Assembly (NCBI GenBank): GCA_028708425.1
Contig: JAQVYY010000005.1
Location: 1 to 64,000, forward strand
Direction: 5' to 3'
Origin: Bacteroidales bacterium
GTDB lineage: Bacteria > Bacteroidota > Bacteroidia > Bacteroidales > Tenuifilaceae
Length of the DNA: 64,000 nt
In this document: positions 1-8,447 of the stretch, one piece after another
How positions within the stretch are numbered: position 1 is the first letter of the stretch
Layout of the letters: each line of letters begins with the position of its first letter
Translations under genes and position numbers: made by a program
Notes under the pieces: generated by a model
What the model was told of the DNA's origin: nothing
Databases searched by the model: none
Seen by the model: the letters and a program-made list of their open reading frames with translations, nothing else

Positions 1-118
1 AACTGATCTCAACGCTAAGCACACACGACTATTGCCATAGAGCATGAAGATGAAATTTTGAATCTCTTAGCGTTCACGCAGTAAAAAAACATGTACTAAA
101 AAATGAAAATATAAACAG

Positions 119-850
119 ATGAAAAAAGCTAAAATTTTATTAATTGCAATTCTAGCAATTGTTTCAGCATGTACCATTGAAAGTACTGATGTTAATGAAG
201 ATGGGAATCTTGAATATTTAAAACAACGCATTTATTGTTCAAATTACATGATGGATTTTATAGATTCTTCTGAAAATGTTGGATTTGATAGGGATGGTGT
301 AATTTCTGTTGATGAGGTGCATTTTAGTGCCAATAATAAAAACATGTATTATGAATATTTGGCAGAAAACGAGTTTGAAGTTGTAGAATCACTAATTTTA
401 TTGTTAGATCATGAGGGTGGTGAATTGGCTTCAAAAACATTAAGTATGGCAAATAATGAGGAATATGCCTTATTTGCTTATGGTGCAATGGGACAAACGG
501 GAGATTTTGCACCAAATTTTGCAGCACTAAAATTTGATACTGAATTAGATGAAAATGGCGAAAGTAGCATACGATTTGCACATTTTAATCCCAACTACGA
601 CAGTATAAAAGTTAAGGTGGGAGAAGAAGAATTTGTTTTGGAATTTGGAGAAGTGTCAGAGCAAGTTAGTTTTATTGATCCATCTGCATTTGCATACGAT
701 GTGTACGGAAGAGTAAATAATAATTATGTTGCCATACACTCAATGAATGGATACAATTATACCAAGCAAAACAATCACATTTTTATTTTTTCACTTGAAG
801 GTCAAGCAGGTGGTGATAATATGGTTTATAAATTACAAGAGATTCAATAA
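119..850 (+). CDS. Hypothetical lipoprotein
   Basis: 243 residues. The first 18 form a lipoprotein signal peptide: a Lys-rich start, a hydrophobic core and the lipobox AIVSAC, so the mature protein should begin at Cys18 as a lipid-anchored envelope protein. The rest is acidic and has no transmembrane segment. I recognise no family. It stands alone: the preceding 118 bases show no gene, and about 400 bases without a gene follow. The AT-rich codon use is typical of a low-expression accessory gene. Export is well supported; the function is unknown. Confidence 0.75.
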   Translation: MKKAKILLIAILAIVSACTIESTDVNEDGNLEYLKQRIYCSNYMMDFIDSSENVGFDRDGVISVDEVHFSANNKNMYYEYLAENEFEVVESLILLLDHEGGELASKTLSMANNEEYALFAYGAMGQTGDFAPNFAALKFDTELDENGESSIRFAHFNPNYDSIKVKVGEEEFVLEFGEVSEQVSFIDPSAFAYDVYGRVNNNYVAIHSMNGYNYTKQNNHIFIFSLEGQAGGDNMVYKLQEIQ

Positions 851-1213
851 ACCAGTTTTACTGATAGTAAATACAATTTCGATTCATGAGAAATTAAATG
901 AGTTGGGGTAATGGCTAGTTCTTGCAATATCCGAACTATCCCATTCTATAATACATATCCCAAAATTGTCAACTTTCACAACATCAATATTTACGAGCTT
1001 CGAACCTTATGTTTCGTTAATAAAATTGATGCCATTGAGTAATATGTGTTATTTTATGTCAGGGTTTCTATTTACTTTTAGCGCATGGCTATTTCGGTCA
1101 AACCGTGCCACTTTGTAAGGTTGTGCAATTACACAAAATAATAGTTATTTATTTTTCAACTCCCTCTTTGCATAATCGCATATCCACATTTCACTAAAAC
1201 TTATGGGTTCTAT
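851..1213. other. Gap with no gene seen
   Basis: All frames are interrupted by stops and I see no RNA gene, repeat copy or clear hairpin terminator. Only the promoter-like motif just before the next gene stands out. Confidence 0.5.
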
Positions 1214-1243
1214 TTTCATAGAATTTATAAAATCGTAACTTTA
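1214..1243 (+). promoter_or_regulatory. Probable promoter of the esterase gene
   Basis: A TTTC at 1214-1217, 18 bases, then TAACTTTA at 1236-1243. This is one base off the Bacteroidota primary-sigma -7 consensus TAnnTTTG, with roughly the expected spacing. The start codon lies 17 bases downstream. Confidence 0.4.
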
Positions 1244-1260
1244 CAGCAAAGTGCAAAGCC

Positions 1261-2400
1261 ATGAAAAAATTATTATTCGTTCTTGTAATGGTTGGTCTTT
1301 CGGCCTCATTGTTCGGACAGGTTACCTTTGTTTTAAAGTCAATTCCTGACGATACCCCTCGGGATTCGAAATTTCACCTTGTAGGAACCATTAACGATTG
1401 GCAACCCAATTTATCCGAATTTGAGTTTACTGAGGGAGATTTTGGAAGCCTATCCCTTACATTAAAAGATGTACCCGATACCCTAGAGTATAAAATTTGT
1501 CGTGGCGATTGGATCTCGGTTGAGGTCGATTCAGTAGGAAAGGATATTGACAATAGAATATATGTTGATTCAATTGGAAGTATGGTTATGCTTAGCATAC
1601 CCAATTGGCGTGATAGGATTAACCCTAAGCGACTTGTTTCAACAGCATCAAAAAATGTATTTTTCACCCCAACAAGCATCGAGATACCACAGCTCGACCG
1701 CAGACGTACGGTAAGGGTATATTTCCCACCTAACTACTCATCTAGGCAGGGCTTTCCTGTTGTTTATTTGCTCGATGGACAGAATGTTTTCGATAAGTCA
1801 ACGGCTATTGCCGATGAGTGGCAGGTTGATGAGGCTATGGATAGCCTTTTTCAAAAACGCGGTCTTGGTTGTATCGTAATTGCCATTTATCATGGCGAGG
1901 ACCAACGGTTAAACGAGTATACACCATGGGCGAATGCTAATAAAGAGGGGGGCGATGGCGAAAAGTTTGCCAAGTTTATTGTGAGAGATTTAAAACCATA
2001 TATCGATAAGTACTACCGAACAGTCCCCGATAGAAATAATACTATTATAGTTGGCAGCTCAATGGGAGGGCTTATGGCTCTCTATATGGCTCTTGAGTAT
2101 CCCAAAGTTTTTGGCAAAGCAGCGGTTTTTTCGCCAACACTATCGTGGAGTTCGGAGATTTTCACAAAGATTGAAAAGTTTAAAAAGCGAAATTTTCAGC
2201 AAATATATTTGTATGCGGGTAAGCAGGAAAAATCGCCAATGGTTCGCGATGTTAAGAAAGCCAACCGGTTACTTAAGGATGTTGGTTTTTCAGAAAACGA
2301 GCTTATGTTAAACCTCGAACGCTTTGGCAGGAATAGTGAACTTTACTGGGGGCGTGAGTACCCTAAGGCGATTCGTTGGTTCTTCAAGTTAAAACCATAA
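1261..2400 (+). CDS. Exported alpha/beta-hydrolase esterase with N-terminal E-set/CBM48-like domain
   Basis: 379 residues. A signal peptide of about 20 residues ends in LFGQ, so the protein is exported to the periplasm or cell surface. Residues about 20-115 look like an immunoglobulin-like E-set (glycogen-recognition type) domain with the motif GTINDWQP. Residues about 140-375 are a putative esterase of the Fes/IroE/YbbA type: RTVRVYFPPNY, a YLLDGQN strand, and the nucleophile elbow G-S-S-M-G with Ser267 as likely nucleophile. Such domain pairs occur in carbohydrate esterases and enterochelin-esterase-like proteins. The substrate cannot be read from the sequence. It appears to be a single-gene unit. 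Confidence 0.85.
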   Translation: MKKLLFVLVMVGLSASLFGQVTFVLKSIPDDTPRDSKFHLVGTINDWQPNLSEFEFTEGDFGSLSLTLKDVPDTLEYKICRGDWISVEVDSVGKDIDNRIYVDSIGSMVMLSIPNWRDRINPKRLVSTASKNVFFTPTSIEIPQLDRRRTVRVYFPPNYSSRQGFPVVYLLDGQNVFDKSTAIADEWQVDEAMDSLFQKRGLGCIVIAIYHGEDQRLNEYTPWANANKEGGDGEKFAKFIVRDLKPYIDKYYRTVPDRNNTIIVGSSMGGLMALYMALEYPKVFGKAAVFSPTLSWSSEIFTKIEKFKKRNFQQIYLYAGKQEKSPMVRDVKKANRLLKDVGFSENELMLNLERFGRNSELYWGREYPKAIRWFFKLKP

Positions 2401-2618
2401 TTTTTATGGGTCTGCCCTTACACTATGGAGCTATCTTTTTATGGATTTGATGTAAGTGTTTATTCAATTTTAACTGCATATAACTTGCAACACGAGCTTT
2501 ATTTTGCCGTTATGCTCAAATAGTTTGCTTTTTTCTATGCAAATTAACAACTTTGAAAGAGTTTGTAGGTGTTAGCCTAAAGTGATTTTCTTTATATATA
2601 ATGTTAATATTTAGGATT

Positions 2619-2670
2619 TTAACCCGCATTACTTATCAAGTTTAGTGAAGATGAATGTAATTGCGGTTAA
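2619..2670 (+). repeat. Dispersed repeat, copy 1 (hairpin 1 only)
   Basis: Carries only the first hairpin of the 150-bp family: TTAACCCGCATTAC on the left, GATGAATGTAATT and GGTTAA on the right, with a short loop. Hairpins 2 and 3 are missing. It lies in the otherwise empty 2401-2726 gap. Confidence 0.7.
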
Positions 2671-2726
2671 GGAGGGTTTGGCATTAACATAAAGAAATTA
2701 CACATTACCTTTTAAATATTTTTCCA

Positions 2727-3221
2727 ATGAAATTTGATAATGAGGGAACGGCCATAAAAATTCATGTGTTAAAAACTATAATGGCCATAATTTCGGGTAT
2801 TTTAATTGCCTTAATGATTTTTATACCCAGCTTTTACAATTTTTTAGTAGACAATACAGGTATTCCTAAATATGTGTTTTTCATACTCTTCTCACTCGTT
2901 TTTATACTATTTTACCTTTACCACTTAGTTAGAGCATCGGCATTCTTATCGTTTGATGATGAGGAGGACAAAATTGTAATACGATTTTACCGCTTTGATA
3001 TATTTAATCCAAGTAAGGTTGCATACGAAATATCTTTCGCAGATTTTGTTGGGTATAAAGTGGAGCAACGGTACCTAAAGCTTCGCAAGGATATAGTCTT
3101 ATTCCGTATGTATCAAGGCGATATAGTAAAGTATCCACCCATACCCATTTCAGCATTAACAAGGTCGGAAAGGAAAAAAATGCTCACCGCACTTGATAGT
3201 CATATTCCAAAGCTACAATAA
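2727..3221 (+). CDS. Small membrane protein of unknown function
   Basis: 164 residues. Two hydrophobic segments (about residues 12-35 and 47-68) form a short hairpin in the inner membrane. They are followed by a soluble domain of about 95 residues (from FLSFDDEEDKIVIRFYRFD) resembling the beta-rich, PH-like tail found in small bacterial two-TM proteins. I do not recognise a named family. It ends 24 bases before dprA on the same strand and may be cotranscribed with it, although nothing links it to DNA uptake. Confidence 0.7.
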   Translation: MKFDNEGTAIKIHVLKTIMAIISGILIALMIFIPSFYNFLVDNTGIPKYVFFILFSLVFILFYLYHLVRASAFLSFDDEEDKIVIRFYRFDIFNPSKVAYEISFADFVGYKVEQRYLKLRKDIVLFRMYQGDIVKYPPIPISALTRSERKKMLTALDSHIPKLQ

Positions 3222-3245
3222 ACCCTAAACTTTTTCGACGTTTCA

Positions 3246-4370
3246 ATGAACCACGAGCTGTTAGCATATCAAATTGGTATAGGCATGATTCCCCGCATTG
3301 GAAGCATTAATGCCAAGAGGTTGATAGCCTATTGTGGGGGTGTTGAGGCCGTTTTTAAGCAGTCGGAAAAGGCACTTATGCAAATCCCTGGAATTGGTTT
3401 GGTAACCGCTCGTGGTATAGCAAATCAGGATGTGCTTGATAGGGCAAAGCGAGAGGTTGAATTTATTGAGAAGCATGGTATTAAAGCCTATTTTTACCTC
3501 GATTCTGATTACCCCAGCAGGCTAAAAAATTGCGAGGATGGCCCCATTGTTCTATTTTCTAAGAGTAGGACAAATTTCGATTTTAATCAGCAAAAAATTA
3601 TCAGTATTGTTGGTACCCGAAGTATAACCGATTATGGAATTGATATGTGTAATTCTATAATCGAAGATTTGGTTAACCGGGGGCATGGGCTTATTGTTGT
3701 TAGCGGATTGGCTTATGGGGTCGATGTTTGTGCCCATAAAGCGGCCTTGCGACATGGTATTCCAACGGTAGGGGTTCTTGGGCATGGCCTCGATATAATG
3801 TATCCGTCGGTGCACCGGCGTGTTGCTAAGGAGATGGTTGAGCAGGGTGCTCTTGTTACCGATTTCCCATCAGAATCTAATTTCGACAGAAAAAATTTTA
3901 TTAAGAGGAACCGAATAATTGCAGGCCTTTCTGATGCTACCCTTGTGGTTGAGAGTGCCGAGTCAGGAGGTTCACTCATAACAGCCGACATAGCCCAATC
4001 GTATAATCGTGAGGTGTTTGCCATTCCGGGTTTGGCAAAAAGCAAGTATTCTAAGGGATGTAACCTGCTAATAAAGACCAACAAGGCCGCTTTGGTCGAA
4101 TCGGCCCAAGATGTAGAGTTTCAACTGGGGTGGGAGACTGCAAATAGCTCGTTTAGCCAGCAACAGCTTAGCTTTGTTCCCGATTTAACTCCCGATGAGC
4201 AGAAGGTATACAATGTTATAAAAGAGTTTGGGCAGGAGGTTATTGATGTTATTTGTTTTAAAACGAATATGCCCGTAGCAAAGGTGTCCTCAATCCTTTT
4301 AAATCTCGAATTTGCAGGTTTGGTAAACTGCCGGCCAGGCAAAGTTTTTACCCTTGCTAGAGGCCGTTAG
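3246..4370 (+). CDS. dprA: DNA-processing protein DprA
   Basis: 374 residues, the usual length. DprA binds incoming single-stranded DNA and loads RecA during natural transformation; it is widespread even in species not known to be competent. Domains: an N-terminal helix-hairpin-helix region (LMQIPGIGLVTARGIA, about residues 42-57); the Rossmann-like DprA core with IVGTRSITDYG, VVSGLAYGVD and GHGLDIMYP; then SGGSLITA and RNRIIAGLS, which are hallmark sequences; and a C-terminal winged helix (about 310-370). The start ATG follows closely on the preceding gene. All core motifs are present. Confidence 0.97.
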   Translation: MNHELLAYQIGIGMIPRIGSINAKRLIAYCGGVEAVFKQSEKALMQIPGIGLVTARGIANQDVLDRAKREVEFIEKHGIKAYFYLDSDYPSRLKNCEDGPIVLFSKSRTNFDFNQQKIISIVGTRSITDYGIDMCNSIIEDLVNRGHGLIVVSGLAYGVDVCAHKAALRHGIPTVGVLGHGLDIMYPSVHRRVAKEMVEQGALVTDFPSESNFDRKNFIKRNRIIAGLSDATLVVESAESGGSLITADIAQSYNREVFAIPGLAKSKYSKGCNLLIKTNKAALVESAQDVEFQLGWETANSSFSQQQLSFVPDLTPDEQKVYNVIKEFGQEVIDVICFKTNMPVAKVSSILLNLEFAGLVNCRPGKVFTLARGR

Positions 4371-4386
4371 CTAGGCTAGGTTTTAT

Positions 4387-4422
4387 TTAACCCGCATTAC
4401 TCCTCCGGATAATTAGGGTTAA
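4387..4422 (+). repeat. Dispersed repeat, copy 2 (36-bp end-to-end deletion form)
   Basis: TTAACCCGCATTAC, a six-base centre, then GGATAATTAGGGTTAA. Only the two outer ends of the 150-bp element are present, fused so that they pair as one hairpin. It starts 16 bases after the dprA stop codon. Confidence 0.7.
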
Positions 4423-4474
4423 GCTTAGCCAGAATAGTTCTATGTTATTTTCGGGAGGTAGAAAAATAATTACT

Positions 4475-4482
4475 ATGTTTGC
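4475..4482 (+). promoter_or_regulatory. -7 promoter element of the TatD-family gene
   Basis: TATGTTTG is an exact match to the Bacteroidota -7 consensus TAnnTTTG, 20 bases before the ATG at 4503. It overlaps an upstream TTG (4479) that would otherwise be a possible start, which supports the ATG start. Confidence 0.5.
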
Positions 4483-4502
4483 GTCTAGTTTTGCTACGAA
4501 AA

Positions 4503-5282
4503 ATGAGGTTAATAGACTCACATACACATATTTTTGCAGAGGAGTTTGACTACGATAGATCCGAGGCCATACAACGTGCCAAAGATGCTGGAGTAGTTGC
4601 TATGGTTATGCCTAATATCAACAGCCAATCTGTTGATAGCCTTTTGAGCGTAGCGCAGCAATATCCAGATTATTGCTTCCCTTGTATGGGGGTGCATCCA
4701 ACTTCGGTTAAGAATAATTTCGATGACGAGCTTGCCTCAGTTCAGAGCTGGTTCGCAAAGGCGAAATTTTACGCTGTAGGCGAAATTGGTATCGACTTGT
4801 ACTGGGATAAAACCTTCGTAGAGCAACAAAAGGAGGTTTTCCGGCAGCAGCTAAAAATGGCAAAAAAGTTTCGTTTACCCGTAATAATTCATGCCCGTAA
4901 CTCTTTTCACGAAATATTTAAAATAGTTGACCAGGAGAACGATGAAGATTTAGGTGGTGTATTTCATAGTTTCTCTGGTTCACTTACCGATTATGAGCAT
5001 ATTGCAAGCTATGGAAAATTCCTAGTGGGCATTGGTGGAGTTGTTACCTACAAAAACGGAGGGGTTGATAAGGTTGTACAGCATATAAATTTAGCCAATG
5101 TGATACTCGAAACCGATTCGCCGTACCTTTCACCAGTTCCCCAAAGGGGTAAGCGTAACGAGAGCGCAAACCTAGTTTATATTGCAAGCAGGATAGCAGA
5201 AATAAAGGGAATTTCGGTTCAAGAGGTAGCCTCGGTAACTACTGCCAATGCGACAAAACTTTTTTCACTTAGTAATCTCTAA
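4503..5282 (+). CDS. TatD family metal-dependent hydrolase (DNase)
   Basis: 259 residues from the ATG at 4503. An in-frame TTG at 4479 would add eight residues, but the family normally starts just before the metal motif, here IDSHTHIF. TatD enzymes are TIM-barrel, two-metal nucleases acting on DNA 3' ends and implicated in repair. Visible motifs: D-x-H-x-H near the N-terminus; GVHP; the metal-ligand Glu in AVGEIGIDLYW; VIIHARNS; FHSFSG; and the C-terminal LETDSPYLSP. Asparaginase follows after three bases, so the two are likely cotranscribed. The specific ortholog within the family (TatD, YcfH or YjjV) is not resolved. Confidence 0.93.
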   Translation: MRLIDSHTHIFAEEFDYDRSEAIQRAKDAGVVAMVMPNINSQSVDSLLSVAQQYPDYCFPCMGVHPTSVKNNFDDELASVQSWFAKAKFYAVGEIGIDLYWDKTFVEQQKEVFRQQLKMAKKFRLPVIIHARNSFHEIFKIVDQENDEDLGGVFHSFSGSLTDYEHIASYGKFLVGIGGVVTYKNGGVDKVVQHINLANVILETDSPYLSPVPQRGKRNESANLVYIASRIAEIKGISVQEVASVTTANATKLFSLSNL

Positions 5283-5285
5283 ACC

Positions 5286-6320
5286 ATGCCGAACAGCTCA
5301 ACATCAATACTTATCATTTATACTGGCGGAACCATTGGCATGAAAGAGAACCCTGAAACAGGGGCTTTGGCGCCGTTTAATTTCGACCAAATTCTCAATG
5401 AGGTTCCCGAGTTACGGAAATTCGGGTTTAATATCGATACCATTTCGTTTAACCCTTTAGTCGATTCCTCTGATATCACCCCAGAGTTCTGGATTGAACT
5501 GGCTAAAATAATTCAGGAGGGTTATTATAAGTACAATGGATTTGTTATTCTTCACGGTACCGATACCATGTCGTATTCAGCATCGGCACTTAGCTTTATG
5601 CTTAAAAACTTACATAAGCCCGTTGTATTTACAGGCTCGCAGCTTCCAATCGGGAAGCTACGCACCGATGGTAAGGATAACCTCATTAGCGCAATAGAAA
5701 TTGCAGCCGCAACAAGCAATGGCCAATCACTAGTTCCTGAGGTTACCGTTTTTTTCGAAAACCAGCTCTTTAGAGGAAATCGAACCACAAAATATAATTC
5801 GGAACATTTTAACGCATTCCGTTCCAATAGTTACCCAGCGCTTGCTCAGGCTGGTATTAGCATTAAATATAATTACACCCATATTGGTTATCCCACGCAG
5901 CACCATGACTTTACCATATCAACACATTTTAGCAATAATGTTGCAGTGCTAACCCTTTTTCCTGGTATTACCCCTGCTATTGTCGATTCGGTTCTTTCAA
6001 CCCCTGACGTAAAGGCTGTAATACTTCACTCTTATGGATCTGGTAATGGGCCTAGCTCCGAGTGGTTTATAGAGCGTATTAAAAATGCTGTGGATAAGGG
6101 CATCCTTATTTTTAATGTTACCCAGTGTAAAGCGGGTGGGGTTAATATGAGCAAGTACGACAATGGTTTGCTTTTGAAAAAAGTAGGGGTTATTGGTGGA
6201 AAAGATATTACTTTTGAAGCTGCAGTGGTAAAGTTAATGTTTTTGGTAGGAAAAAACCTTACATTTGTAGAGTTAAAAAAACAGGTACAGGAGTCAATTA
6301 GTGGTGAAATTTCTAATTAG
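5286..6320 (+). CDS. ansA: Type I L-asparaginase
   Basis: 344 residues, the usual length for cytoplasmic asparaginase I (AnsA), which hydrolyses L-asparagine to aspartate and ammonia. Visible: the first catalytic motif IYTGGTIGM with the nucleophilic Thr, the second motif ILHGTDTMSYSA with the Thr-Asp pair, and the catalytic Lys in RTDGKDNL. There is no signal peptide, consistent with the low-affinity cytoplasmic enzyme rather than exported type II. It lies just behind the TatD gene and just upstream of tRNA-Ser. Confidence 0.95.
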   Translation: MPNSSTSILIIYTGGTIGMKENPETGALAPFNFDQILNEVPELRKFGFNIDTISFNPLVDSSDITPEFWIELAKIIQEGYYKYNGFVILHGTDTMSYSASALSFMLKNLHKPVVFTGSQLPIGKLRTDGKDNLISAIEIAAATSNGQSLVPEVTVFFENQLFRGNRTTKYNSEHFNAFRSNSYPALAQAGISIKYNYTHIGYPTQHHDFTISTHFSNNVAVLTLFPGITPAIVDSVLSTPDVKAVILHSYGSGNGPSSEWFIERIKNAVDKGILIFNVTQCKAGGVNMSKYDNGLLLKKVGVIGGKDITFEAAVVKLMFLVGKNLTFVELKKQVQESISGEISN

Positions 6321-6349
6321 TATGTGGAGTGTTAATTTATTTTTTGTAT

Positions 6350-6381
6350 TTTGCGCCCCGATTTTGGCGTTGCAAACTTTG
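6350..6381 (+). promoter_or_regulatory. Probable promoter of tRNA-Ser
   Basis: TTTG at 6350-6353, 20 bases, then AAACTTTG at 6374-6381, one base off TAnnTTTG. The expected transcription start lies within a few bases of the tRNA 5' end at 6390. Confidence 0.45.
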
Positions 6382-6389
6382 CTGAAATT

Positions 6390-6478
6390 GGAGAGATGGC
6401 CGAGTTGGTCGAAGGCGCACGCCTGGAAAGTGTGTATACCTCACAAGGGTATCGTGGGTTCGAATCCCACTCTCTCCG
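6390..6478 (+). tRNA. tRNA-Ser (anticodon GGA)
   Basis: 89 nucleotides with a class II fold: acceptor stem GGAGAGA paired with TCTCTCC and discriminator G; a D-arm; anticodon stem CACGC/GTGTG around loop CTGGAAA, giving anticodon GGA; a long variable arm (TATACC ... GGGTAT), as expected for serine; and T-arm GTGGG-TTCGAAT-CCCAC. The 3' CCA is not encoded. It reads UCC and UCU codons. Confidence 0.97.
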
Positions 6479-6479
6479 C

Positions 6480-6509
6480 TTGGATATTAAAAAAACTAAT
6501 GTAAATTTG
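6480..6509 (+). promoter_or_regulatory. Promoter of the exbB operon
   Basis: TTG at 6480-6482, exactly 19 bases, then TAAATTTG at 6502-6509. This matches both Bacteroidota promoter elements. It starts right behind the tRNA-Ser 3' end and leaves a leader of about 35 bases before the ATG at 6551. Confidence 0.65.
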
Positions 6510-6550
6510 TTTAAATAAAACCAATTGTAATAATTTAACGAACTCTAACC

Positions 6551-7360
6551 ATGAAAAAACTATTCACATTATTTGCAGCTGCAGGATTGCTGATGTTAGG
6601 CGCATCATCTTATACCTTTGCACAGGATGAAACCGCAGAAGTTGTTGATACAGCTATGGTTGACGCTGACACATTAGCTATGGACGATGCAGTTACTGCT
6701 CCTATCGACGCAGTTGAAGAGGAAACAACTCTTCACAAACAGCTAAAGATCAAGTTTATTGAAGGTGGCCCAATGTTTATGGGTGTTGTACTTTTAGTGT
6801 TAATTCTTGGCTTGGCACTATCTATCGAAAGAATTATCTACCTTAACCTGGCAACAACCAACACCGAAAAACTTCTGAAAAAAGTTGAGGAAGCCATGAA
6901 AAATGGAGGTGTTGAAGCTGCGAAAGAGGTTTGCCGCAATACCCGTGGGCCTGTAGCAAGTATTTTTTACCAAGGCCTTGACCGTGCCGATGCTGGTATT
7001 GACGTGGTAGAAAAATCAGTTGTATCCTACGGCTCTGTTCAGGTGGGACATCTGGAGAGCGGCCTTACTTGGATTGCACTTTTTATTGGTGTTGCCCCCA
7101 TGTTCGGCTTTATGGGGACAGTAATCGGTATGATTGACGCTTTTGATGCCATTGAGGTTGCTGGTGATATTCAGCCATCGCTTGTTGCTGGTGGTATTAA
7201 AATTGCTCTTATTACAACCGTGTTCGGTCTAATTGTGGCAGTTATTCTTCAAGTATTCTATAACTACCTTGTTTCAAAAATCGATAAGATTGTTAATACA
7301 ATGGAAGATTCATCTATTTCACTTATCGACATCCTAATGAAGTATAACATTAAAAAATAA
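6551..7360 (+). CDS. exbB: MotA/TolQ/ExbB proton channel family protein
   Basis: 269 residues. ExbB forms the pentameric inner-membrane proton channel which, with ExbD, energises TonB-dependent outer-membrane transport. A signal-peptide-like N-terminus (about 1-25) is followed by an acidic periplasmic linker. Transmembrane segments lie at about 72-95, 170-195 and 215-240. The two C-terminal segments carry the channel signature (GLTWIALFIGVAPMFGFMGTV ... GGIKIALITTVFGLIVAV). It starts a four-gene operon with a 4-TM protein and two ExbD proteins. The N-terminal extension is common in Bacteroidota. I see no tonB gene in the window. Confidence 0.93.
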   Translation: MKKLFTLFAAAGLLMLGASSYTFAQDETAEVVDTAMVDADTLAMDDAVTAPIDAVEEETTLHKQLKIKFIEGGPMFMGVVLLVLILGLALSIERIIYLNLATTNTEKLLKKVEEAMKNGGVEAAKEVCRNTRGPVASIFYQGLDRADAGIDVVEKSVVSYGSVQVGHLESGLTWIALFIGVAPMFGFMGTVIGMIDAFDAIEVAGDIQPSLVAGGIKIALITTVFGLIVAVILQVFYNYLVSKIDKIVNTMEDSSISLIDILMKYNIKK

Positions 7361-7365
7361 ACCCC

Positions 7366-7824
7366 ATGTCTAATAAATCATTAAGCACATTAATTAAGAT
7401 TTTTTCTTGGGGAGTAATGGGAGTTTCTGTACTAATAGCTCTTATATTCTTTATAAGAATATCGGGTGCGGCTCCTGAGGATGAAACCATTATAGCTGCA
7501 AGTTACATCAATTGGGCAATTATTTTGCTTGGTATAGCAGCTTTCTTGGCAGTAATTTTCCCCCTGATATATTTCTTGTTTAACCCCAAGAATGTTCTAA
7601 AAGTTTTGCTCGCTTTAGGTGCTTTGGTTGTTGTTTTTGTAGTGGCATACCTATTGGCCGATACTACACCTATTATTACAGCAACTTCTGCAACTGAGCC
7701 AAACTTTTCTAACCCATCTGTACTTGCATTTGCCGATACAGGCATTTTTGCAACTTACATTTTGTTGGGTATAGCTCTTTTCCTACTCCTATTTACTGGA
7801 TTGAGAGGAGTTTTTAATCGATAA
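7366..7824 (+). CDS. Four-TM protein between exbB and exbD
   Basis: 152 residues, almost entirely hydrophobic, with four predicted membrane segments (about residues 10-30, 45-72, 77-97 and 125-148) and a short soluble loop rich in Thr/Ala before the last. No catalytic motif is visible and I do not recognise a family. It starts six bases after exbB and is followed by the two exbD genes, so it is part of the operon and may be an accessory subunit of the channel. That role is inferred from position only. Confidence 0.7.
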   Translation: MSNKSLSTLIKIFSWGVMGVSVLIALIFFIRISGAAPEDETIIAASYINWAIILLGIAAFLAVIFPLIYFLFNPKNVLKVLLALGALVVVFVVAYLLADTTPIITATSATEPNFSNPSVLAFADTGIFATYILLGIALFLLLFTGLRGVFNR

Positions 7825-7832
7825 GTAAATAT

Positions 7833-7853
7833 GGTGGAGCGCAGTGCTCCACC
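7833..7853 (+). promoter_or_regulatory. Hairpin inside the exbB operon
   Basis: GGTGGAGC and GCTCCACC pair perfectly around a five-base loop, in the 47-base gap between the 4-TM gene and the first exbD. No T-run follows, so it is unlikely to be a full terminator. It could be an RNA processing or stability element, or a small palindromic repeat. Confidence 0.5.
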
Positions 7854-7871
7854 TACTAAAATTTTATTCAT

Positions 7872-8447
7872 ATGGCAAGATCAACACCAGAAATTAATGG
7901 AAGTTCATTGGCTGACATTGCTTTCTTGCTACTTATCTTCTTCTTGGTTACTACAACCATGAATGTTGATACAGGGTTACAACGTTTATTGCCCCCTATG
8001 CCCGAAGATGATACTCAGGTTGAGCAGGATGTAAAGCAGCGAAATATCCTTACAGTTTTGGTTAACAAGAGTGACCGATTATTAGTAGGAGGAGAGCCAA
8101 TGGATGTAACTATGCTTAGAGAGAAAACTCGTGAATTTATAACAAATCCAAATAACGACTTAGATTTACCCGAAAAACAAGTTGAAAATATTGAGTATTT
8201 TGGCCCTATGGAGGTAAGTAGAGGCGTTATTTCTTTGCAAAATGACAGGGGAACATCCTATAAAATGTATATGATTGTTCAGAACGAACTTATTGCAACT
8301 TACGACGAGTTGAGAAACGAGTTGTCAACCACAAGATTCGGAAAGAAATATGGAGACCTTAACGAGGATGAGCAGAAAGCTGTTCAAAAAGTTTACCCTC
8401 TGCGTATTTCCGAGGCTGAACCCAAAAGTATAGGAGGGCGTAAGTAA
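7872..8447 (+). CDS. exbD: ExbD/TolR family protein 1
   Basis: 191 residues. ExbD sits in the ExbB channel through one transmembrane helix and a periplasmic domain. The membrane segment (about residues 11-30) begins with SSLADIAFLLLIFFLV and holds the essential membrane Asp. The long periplasmic domain is typical of Bacteroidota ExbD proteins, which are longer than the roughly 140-residue enterobacterial form. Its last base overlaps the first base of the next ATG, so the two exbD genes are translationally coupled. Confidence 0.9.
   Translation: MARSTPEINGSSLADIAFLLLIFFLVTTTMNVDTGLQRLLPPMPEDDTQVEQDVKQRNILTVLVNKSDRLLVGGEPMDVTMLREKTREFITNPNNDLDLPEKQVENIEYFGPMEVSRGVISLQNDRGTSYKMYMIVQNELIATYDELRNELSTTRFGKKYGDLNEDEQKAVQKVYPLRISEAEPKSIGGRK

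Noticed and set aside
1..118. Possible end of an upstream gene
   Set aside because: All three plus frames have stops near the left edge or give short tails without recognisable sequence, so no gene fragment can be supported. An AACGCTAAG/CTTAGCGTT inverted pair is too short and too far apart to call.
6301..6504. A 67-residue frame across tRNA-Ser
   Set aside because: It runs through the whole tRNA gene and the asparaginase end, has no family signal, and its codons are explained by the tRNA fold.
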